Assembly: GCA_036661515.1 (NCBI GenBank)
Contig: JAVWYO010000069.1
Coordinates: forward strand, 1-10,854
Reading direction: 5' to 3'
DNA: 10,854 nucleotides
From: HGM05232 sp036661515
GTDB lineage: Bacteria; Bacteroidota; Bacteroidia; Bacteroidales; Muribaculaceae
Position 1 is the stretch's first letter, and each line of letters begins with the position of its first letter. This document shows positions 7,179-10,854 of this stretch, one piece after another. Both the position numbers and the translations under genes were made by a program. The notes under the pieces were generated by a model that saw nothing but the letters and a program-made list of their open reading frames with translations, did no database searches and was not told the origin of the DNA.

Positions 7179-7958
7179 TTAAATGCCGAAAAATTCAGGT
7201 TCCTTTCGGTCGATACATCTCTTGATAATTGCACGTTTTGATAGATAGCGTTCATGCCAATATAGTTTGCGTGAATGTGTGGGACATATACTTATGCAAC
7301 GCATGCAACTTATGCACAACTCTTTATTTGTGATGTGTGGATTGTCAATTGATATAGCACCCATAGGACATTTTTTAGCGCATAATCCACATTCTTTGCA
7401 ACTCCGATTGGCATGTGGAACAAATGGTATCTTTTTATATGGTTTATACGGTTTGTTACCAGGAATTACTAATTCCTCTTGGGTAGAAATATCTGTAATA
7501 TTAGCGATTTTATCGGCGATTTTGGTCGCAAAATTTGCAATAAGTTGAATGTCTAAGTTGTCGGGGCGACCCTTAGCAATTGACGGCACGATAGAGTGTT
7601 GTGTGACGATAGTGGCACCTGCTAAAGGCTTAAATCCACGATATTGCATAATTTCTTTTAATTCGAGTAAGGCATCATCATAATGCCGATTTCCATAAGT
7701 GGCAATAATCACTGTCGGTGTTTCATTTCCATGTAATGAGTTTAGCCGTTTTGTGGCAATTTCAGGGACTCTACCCGCATATACAGGGACACCCACAATA
7801 ACAAGGTCATCTTGATTAAAATGTTCTTCGTCTGGTGTTTTAACACTTATATCAATTTCAATATTTTGTGTGTAAATAGCTGATGCTATATTACGAAGCA
7901 CACGATACGTAGATCCAGTTGGGCTAAATGAAACGATTACGACTCTCGATATTTTCAT
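7179..7958 (-). CDS. Flavodoxin-like / 2x[4Fe-4S] ferredoxin fusion (EFR1-type)
   Basis: Probably an electron-transfer protein binding FMN and two [4Fe-4S] clusters; partner unknown. The 259 residues fall into two parts. The N-terminal flavodoxin-like domain (about 1-155) carries the FMN phosphate-loop SFSPTGSTYR (10-19), VGVPVYAGRVP (55-65) and ATYGNRHYDDAL (86-97). The C-terminal bacterial-type ferredoxin (about 184-230) has two CxxCxxCxxxCP motifs: C187, C190, C193, C197 and C215, C218, C221, C225. All eight cluster cysteines are present. This order and length match the EFR1 family ferredoxins common in anaerobes. There is no signal peptide, so it is cytosolic. The C-terminal tail (230-259) is basic. 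It is monocistronic in the window, convergent with the 171-aa gene and divergent from the lipoprotein gene. No promoter with a good -7 match is seen upstream. Confidence 0.88.
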   Translation of the reverse strand: MKISRVVIVSFSPTGSTYRVLRNIASAIYTQNIEIDISVKTPDEEHFNQDDLVIVGVPVYAGRVPEIATKRLNSLHGNETPTVIIATYGNRHYDDALLELKEIMQYRGFKPLAGATIVTQHSIVPSIAKGRPDNLDIQLIANFATKIADKIANITDISTQEELVIPGNKPYKPYKKIPFVPHANRSCKECGLCAKKCPMGAISIDNPHITNKELCISCMRCISICPTHSRKLYWHERYLSKRAIIKRCIDRKEPEFFGI

Positions 7959-8194
7959 GTGATGAATTATTTAGACTACTAAAGTAGGTATATATTTTCA
8001 ATTTTGCAATGTGAAAGATGTATATATTTTGAAACTCTTTTGGATATGGCATTTAGAGAGAAGTTTCAAGGAGTCAAATACTTACGCATGATTTAGAAGT
8101 GTTAAACTATGACAAAAAATACACGTTTATAGTATATATACAATTTTTATAAATTATCTTTGCAAAAACATATCTTTAACAATACTATCGAGAG
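7959..8194. other. Divergent intergenic region with repeated AT-rich boxes
   Basis: This 236-bp non-coding spacer lies between the divergent ferredoxin and lipoprotein genes. It contains a direct repeat GTATATATTTT at 7988-7998 and 8020-8030, 32 bp apart and so near three helical turns. It also has a perfect 10-bp palindrome GTATATATAC at 8132-8141, and a short inverted repeat CTACT/AGTAG at 7976-7987. These could be regulator sites, but AT-rich sequence produces such matches easily. I see no RNA gene. Confidence 0.45.
8155..8162 (+). promoter_or_regulatory. Bacteroidota-type -7 element of the lipoprotein gene
   Basis: TATCTTTG, identical to the -7 box of the cysE operon, lies 32 bp before the ATG at 8195. 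No TTTG is found at the expected -33 position. The closest, GTTTA near 8125-8129, is several bases too far. The leader would be only about 25 nt. The palindrome GTATATATAC (8132-8141) sits between the -7 and -33 positions, where a repressor could act. Confidence 0.6.
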
Positions 8195-10309
8195 ATGAAA
8201 ATTAAAATTTTATTGCCTGTATTAGCCATGTTTATTGGCTTTTCTTCTTGCGTGAGCCAAGAAGATACAATTAGTTCTAAAGAAACAAATCCAAGTAAGA
8301 TTGAAGTTGCCAATAATATGGTAACTACGGCAGATTACACAGTCCCTGTACAAGAGGGATACACTACTACGGTGTCATATAAAGGAATGCTACTTGCTCG
8401 CACGAGTACTCCTATGACAATTAAAGTTCCAAAAGAAGCAGTATCACGAGGTGATGATAATATAGATATTCAATACGCTAAGGGTGTAGAACTTGTACCA
8501 TTCACAAACTTGTGGCAAACAGTGCTTTTTGAGGACTCAAAGAACGGAGATGATGATTATAATGATTTGGTGTTTCATACAAACTATCAGACGAAAGGTA
8601 ATAATCTGACAGTAGGGATTCAGCCAATAGCATTAGGTTCAACAAAGGTTATTAAATTGGGCTTTATATGGTCTAACGGAGGAGCATCGGGCGAAGTAAT
8701 TGTATGCGGAAATTGTCGTACTGATCTATTCCCTTCAACTTCTGGAGAGCTTAAGGGATTTATAAATACCCGAAATTATGATTGTCATTATGATATTTTT
8801 GCAAAGGAAATAAATGTGAAATTAGTTGATGCAGAAAAATCAGTAAACGTTGAATGGTTTATCGAAGTTGATAAAAATATCAGAATTTATGCAGTAAATC
8901 AATCCAAGAATCCATGTATTGGAGCTAACAATACCCCTTATGGTTTTGCTTTGACGAGCGTAAATTCAAATGGGTCAAATCCTGTGGCTACTACTGGTGA
9001 TACAAAAGAATGGAAAGCAATTGTTCCACAAAAACCAGCCGACTTGAAGACTTGGGCATATATGCCAGAGCAGAAAAAAGTTCCAGCTGATGCAATGGAT
9101 TTTAAAGATTATAAAAGTTGGGTGCCAATAGCTGGTTTTAATTTCATTTGCAAAAAGGGTGAGACTTGCTCTAATGAAATAAATGGGCAACAGGGGTTAA
9201 CTATTTTTGTTGAAGGTACGCTTCAACTTAGGTCTTATTATGGAGCTAATGCTACAATTATAGTCCTTCCTGGTGGTACTTTGACTTTGGGTTCTCCTAC
9301 AACTTTATTGGATATAACTATTTTGAATTATGGTAATTTGAATTTGAAAGGTTCTGTTATAGGTAAAGGCGCAATTGTAAAAACTACTAATGATTTAGTG
9401 GATAATTCAGTGCGAGTTGATCCTAATGGAACATTATATGTAGAAAAAGGATTAAATGTAGATAAGAAACTGGAAGTATATTATGGAGGTAAGGTGTATG
9501 CCGAATCTATTTCAATGGAAAATGGCTCGTTAAATTGTGAGGGTACTTTGGTATGTGAGTCAACGATAAATGCAGGCTCTCTAAATATGACTAAAGGAAA
9601 TCTATTTGCATCTTCACTTTACTCACAAGGTGATATTTACTTGACCACTAAATCTAAATTGACCATATTTGATGGGCTATCTTGCAAAAATTACAAGTCA
9701 GATAGTGAATCTATGGCTTATATTGGTTGCATGCTTAGTTGTGAACAGAATGTTGTTGTCGATGGTTCAACATTGAGTGTTAAAGGACAGTTATATGCCA
9801 ATACATTTAAATTAAATAATGCAGTTCTTAATATGATGAGTGGTGGTATAGCTCAAGGTGCTTCATTTACGATAAATAGCTTACCAAGAACCCGATTAAA
9901 TGTACTTGGCAAAGAAATGGCTGCAATTTTATTCTTGGATTTCTTTTCAGATACAAGCGATTGGTCACAGACATTCGTGGGTAATTGGGGCCTTAATGCA
10001 ACTACTATTAATAGTAAATACGATGCTTGGAGTAGTATAACTTTAGAAAATAATGTAACTACGAATTGGAGAAAAATAATTATTCCTAAAAGTGATTGTT
10101 GCACTGGGTATCAACCTCCTATTACTGAGGATAACGGAGCAGCATGGTTTGCTTATCCAACAGAGATTATCAACATAAATACCTGTTATAACTTTGATAA
10201 ATGGATAAAAGGTGATTTTGATTTTGAGAAGAAACCTGGAGCAAAAGTCTTTGATATCAATAATGATAAACCTGCAATAGGCAAGCAAATTAAAATTTAT
10301 GCGATGTAA
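8195..10309 (+). CDS. Surface-type lipoprotein with LruC/DUF4842-like features and beta-helix middle
   Basis: Function unknown; probably a lipidated surface protein. Of 704 residues, 1-18 are a signal peptide with lipobox FSSC, so C19 is the lipidated cysteine. The following VSQED is acidic, like the lipoprotein export signals that send Bacteroidota lipoproteins to the cell surface (inference). Residues about 45-260 are beta-rich and include FEDSKNGDDDYNDLVF (112-127), resembling the Asp/Asn-rich GDYDFNDLV signature of LruC/DUF4842 proteins and possibly binding calcium. Residues about 335-565 look like a right-handed beta-helix or bactofilin-like stack, with recurring G-x-L/hydrophobic/N turns. 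At the C-terminus, AYPTEIININTCYNFDKW (653-670) resembles the YP-E-I-AY-F-W block that ends LruC domains. Another partial match is at about 297-309. There are 14 cysteines besides C19. It has its own promoter and is not visibly in an operon. Family assignment is from motif memory. Confidence 0.75.
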   Translation: MKIKILLPVLAMFIGFSSCVSQEDTISSKETNPSKIEVANNMVTTADYTVPVQEGYTTTVSYKGMLLARTSTPMTIKVPKEAVSRGDDNIDIQYAKGVELVPFTNLWQTVLFEDSKNGDDDYNDLVFHTNYQTKGNNLTVGIQPIALGSTKVIKLGFIWSNGGASGEVIVCGNCRTDLFPSTSGELKGFINTRNYDCHYDIFAKEINVKLVDAEKSVNVEWFIEVDKNIRIYAVNQSKNPCIGANNTPYGFALTSVNSNGSNPVATTGDTKEWKAIVPQKPADLKTWAYMPEQKKVPADAMDFKDYKSWVPIAGFNFICKKGETCSNEINGQQGLTIFVEGTLQLRSYYGANATIIVLPGGTLTLGSPTTLLDITILNYGNLNLKGSVIGKGAIVKTTNDLVDNSVRVDPNGTLYVEKGLNVDKKLEVYYGGKVYAESISMENGSLNCEGTLVCESTINAGSLNMTKGNLFASSLYSQGDIYLTTKSKLTIFDGLSCKNYKSDSESMAYIGCMLSCEQNVVVDGSTLSVKGQLYANTFKLNNAVLNMMSGGIAQGASFTINSLPRTRLNVLGKEMAAILFLDFFSDTSDWSQTFVGNWGLNATTINSKYDAWSSITLENNVTTNWRKIIIPKSDCCTGYQPPITEDNGAAWFAYPTEIININTCYNFDKWIKGDFDFEKKPGAKVFDINNDKPAIGKQIKIYAM

Positions 10310-10529
10310 TAGGCTCCTTTTTTAAGAAATAAATATGATTAGCAATCTTTGTGTCAGCCGATATTTTTTGGTAGATGAACATAGTTAGTTTTATCCATAC
10401 CGTTATCAACGGTTGTAAGAACCCATCGTTTATTTTCCATTCTTTGCAATTACAACCTAATATCGACTGTCAGAAATTTGACAACTATGTCGATTATTAG
10501 AGGAGATTCATTGTGCGTGTGTGGGACGA
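10310..10529. other. Non-coding region with hairpins after the lipoprotein gene
   Basis: No ORF of useful length is seen. A T6 tract at 10318-10323 follows the stop codon but lacks a convincing hairpin, so a rho-independent terminator is not established. A perfect 6-bp hairpin, ACCGTT-ATC-AACGGT, lies at 10399-10413 without a T-tract. A larger stem-loop at 10458-10499 is listed separately. Copies of the structured repeat begin at 10530. Confidence 0.5.
10458..10499. other. Two-tier stem-loop, 42 nt
   Basis: Outer arms TAATATCGAC (10458-10467) and GTCGATTATTA (10489-10499) pair over ten bases with a single extra T. Inner arms TGTCA (10468-10472) and TGACA (10479-10483) pair around GAAATT. An asymmetric ACTAT bulge separates the two stems on the 3' side. 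There is no following T-tract. It could be a processing or stability element for the upstream mRNA, a protein-binding site, or an end of a decayed element. Confidence 0.5.
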
Positions 10530-10622
10530 GAACGTCGAAGATGTTCTACTTCAGAACTTTAGTTCTGAAATTTAACCCCATAATGGAGTTCACTTTAGTG
10601 AACGCAATTGTGGGGTAATAAC
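10530..10622 (-). repeat. Structured intergenic repeat, copy 2 (inverted)
   Basis: This is the reverse complement of the left-edge copy with few differences. It contains GAACGTC/GATGTTC (10530-10546), a perfect 8-bp hairpin TTCAGAAC/GTTCTGAA with loop TTTA (10550-10569), and an outer stem AACCCCATAATG with CAATTGTGGGGT. The outer stem encloses a perfect hairpin, GTTCAC-TTTA-GTGAAC (10588-10603). In copies 1 and 3 that inner hairpin is degenerate. Both this copy and copy 1 end in TATTACCCC rather than in the GCTACC hairpin of the tandem copies. Confidence 0.85.
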
Positions 10623-10634
10623 CAACCAGCTTTC

Positions 10635-10649
10635 TACGTCGAAGACGTT
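10635..10649. repeat. Solitary fragment of the repeat hairpin
   Basis: ACGTC-GAA-GACGT (10636-10648) within CTACGTCGAAGACGTTG is a version of the GAACGTC/GACGTTC hairpin without the rest of the unit. It lies in a 70-bp spacer between copy 2 and the tandem array, consistent with a partly decayed or rearranged repeat cluster. Confidence 0.5.
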
Positions 10650-10693
10650 GCACGCCACCAGCATTGACCTATCAGATACCTGTTGATGGAGTG

Positions 10694-10854
10694 GAACATC
10701 TTCGACGTTCAGCTACCCAGTGTACTGGTAGCCCTACAATTGCGTTCGCTGTGCTCACTCCATTATAGGGTTAAATTTCAGAACTAAAGTTCTGAAGTAG
10801 AACATCTTCGACGTTCAGCTACCCAGTGTACTGGTAGCCCTACAATTGCGTTCG
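10694..10854 (+). repeat. 106-bp tandem array of the structured repeat, running off the window
   Basis: The segment starting GAACATCTTCGACGTTC at 10694 recurs at 10800, an exact offset of 106 bp, and matches through the window end (10854). One full unit and about half of a second are present. Each unit holds the GAACATC/GACGTTC hairpin, a GCTACCcAGT/ACTGGTAGC hairpin (10712-10732 and 10818-10838), then CCCTACAATTG paired with CATTATAGGG, then TTCAGAAC/GTTCTGAA with loop TAAA. The outer stem here is CCCTA:TAGGG, where the other copies have CCCCA:TGGGG. The array probably continues to the right. Confidence 0.85.

Noticed and set aside
7267..7548. Plus-strand ORF of 93 codons inside the ferredoxin gene
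   Set aside because: It lies wholly antisense to a gene with two intact cluster motifs and has no recognisable protein features.
10318..10323. Rho-independent terminator after the lipoprotein gene
   Set aside because: The T6 tract is there, but I could not find a stable stem immediately upstream of it.
7..10622. Composite transposon bounded by inverted repeats
   Set aside because: There is no transposase, no target-site duplication is visible, the enclosed genes are housekeeping, and further copies lie outside the block.
10530..10854. CRISPR or integron-like attC array at the right edge
   Set aside because: Units are contiguous nested hairpins with no spacers of constant size, no cas or integrase gene is present, and the stems lack the attC core-site pattern that I would recognise.

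Overview
The window looks like chromosomal DNA of an AT-rich member of the Bacteroidales. The evidence is Bacteroidota-type -7 promoter elements (TAnnTTTG) ahead of genes, few strong Shine-Dalgarno sites, a lipoprotein with an acidic stretch just after the lipidated cysteine, and housekeeping proteins with Bacteroidales-like motif wording. A Muribaculaceae-like gut bacterium is possible, but that is an impression and not shown. A run of exactly 100 Ns (2744-2843) marks a scaffold gap, so this is a draft or metagenome assembly.

Layout. Positions 1-95 hold one copy of a highly structured intergenic repeat, followed by an AT-rich leader and a promoter near 251-258. A tightly packed plus-strand block (311-6568) follows: serine O-acetyltransferase (cysE), a THUMP-domain 23S rRNA guanine-N2 methyltransferase of the RlmL type, phosphoribosylamine-glycine ligase (purD), a multi-spanning membrane protein of unknown function, and erythronate-4-phosphate dehydrogenase (pdxB). 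Spacings of -17, 23, 6 and 6 nt suggest one operon. It serves cysteine, purine and vitamin B6 synthesis and rRNA modification. A 171-aa protein of unknown function (6648-7163) comes next. It converges on a minus-strand flavodoxin-like/2x[4Fe-4S] protein (7179-7958). A 236-bp divergent intergenic region separates that gene from a 704-aa surface-type lipoprotein (8195-10309) with an LruC/DUF4842-like signature and a predicted beta-helical middle. The last 545 bp are non-coding and rich in hairpins and copies of the structured repeat. One copy is inverted relative to the left edge, and a 106-bp tandem version runs off the window end.

The most unusual elements are three. The rRNA methyltransferase has a long C-terminal tail made of near-identical 22-residue charged FG-rich units, and the scaffold gap falls inside it. 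The intergenic repeat family shows a compensatory base-pair change and loop-concentrated variation, which suggests selection on a folded RNA or DNA. The lipoprotein appears to have a beta-helix lying between parts of an LruC-like module. I see no CRISPR array, tRNA, rRNA, transposase, phage gene or recognisable defence system.
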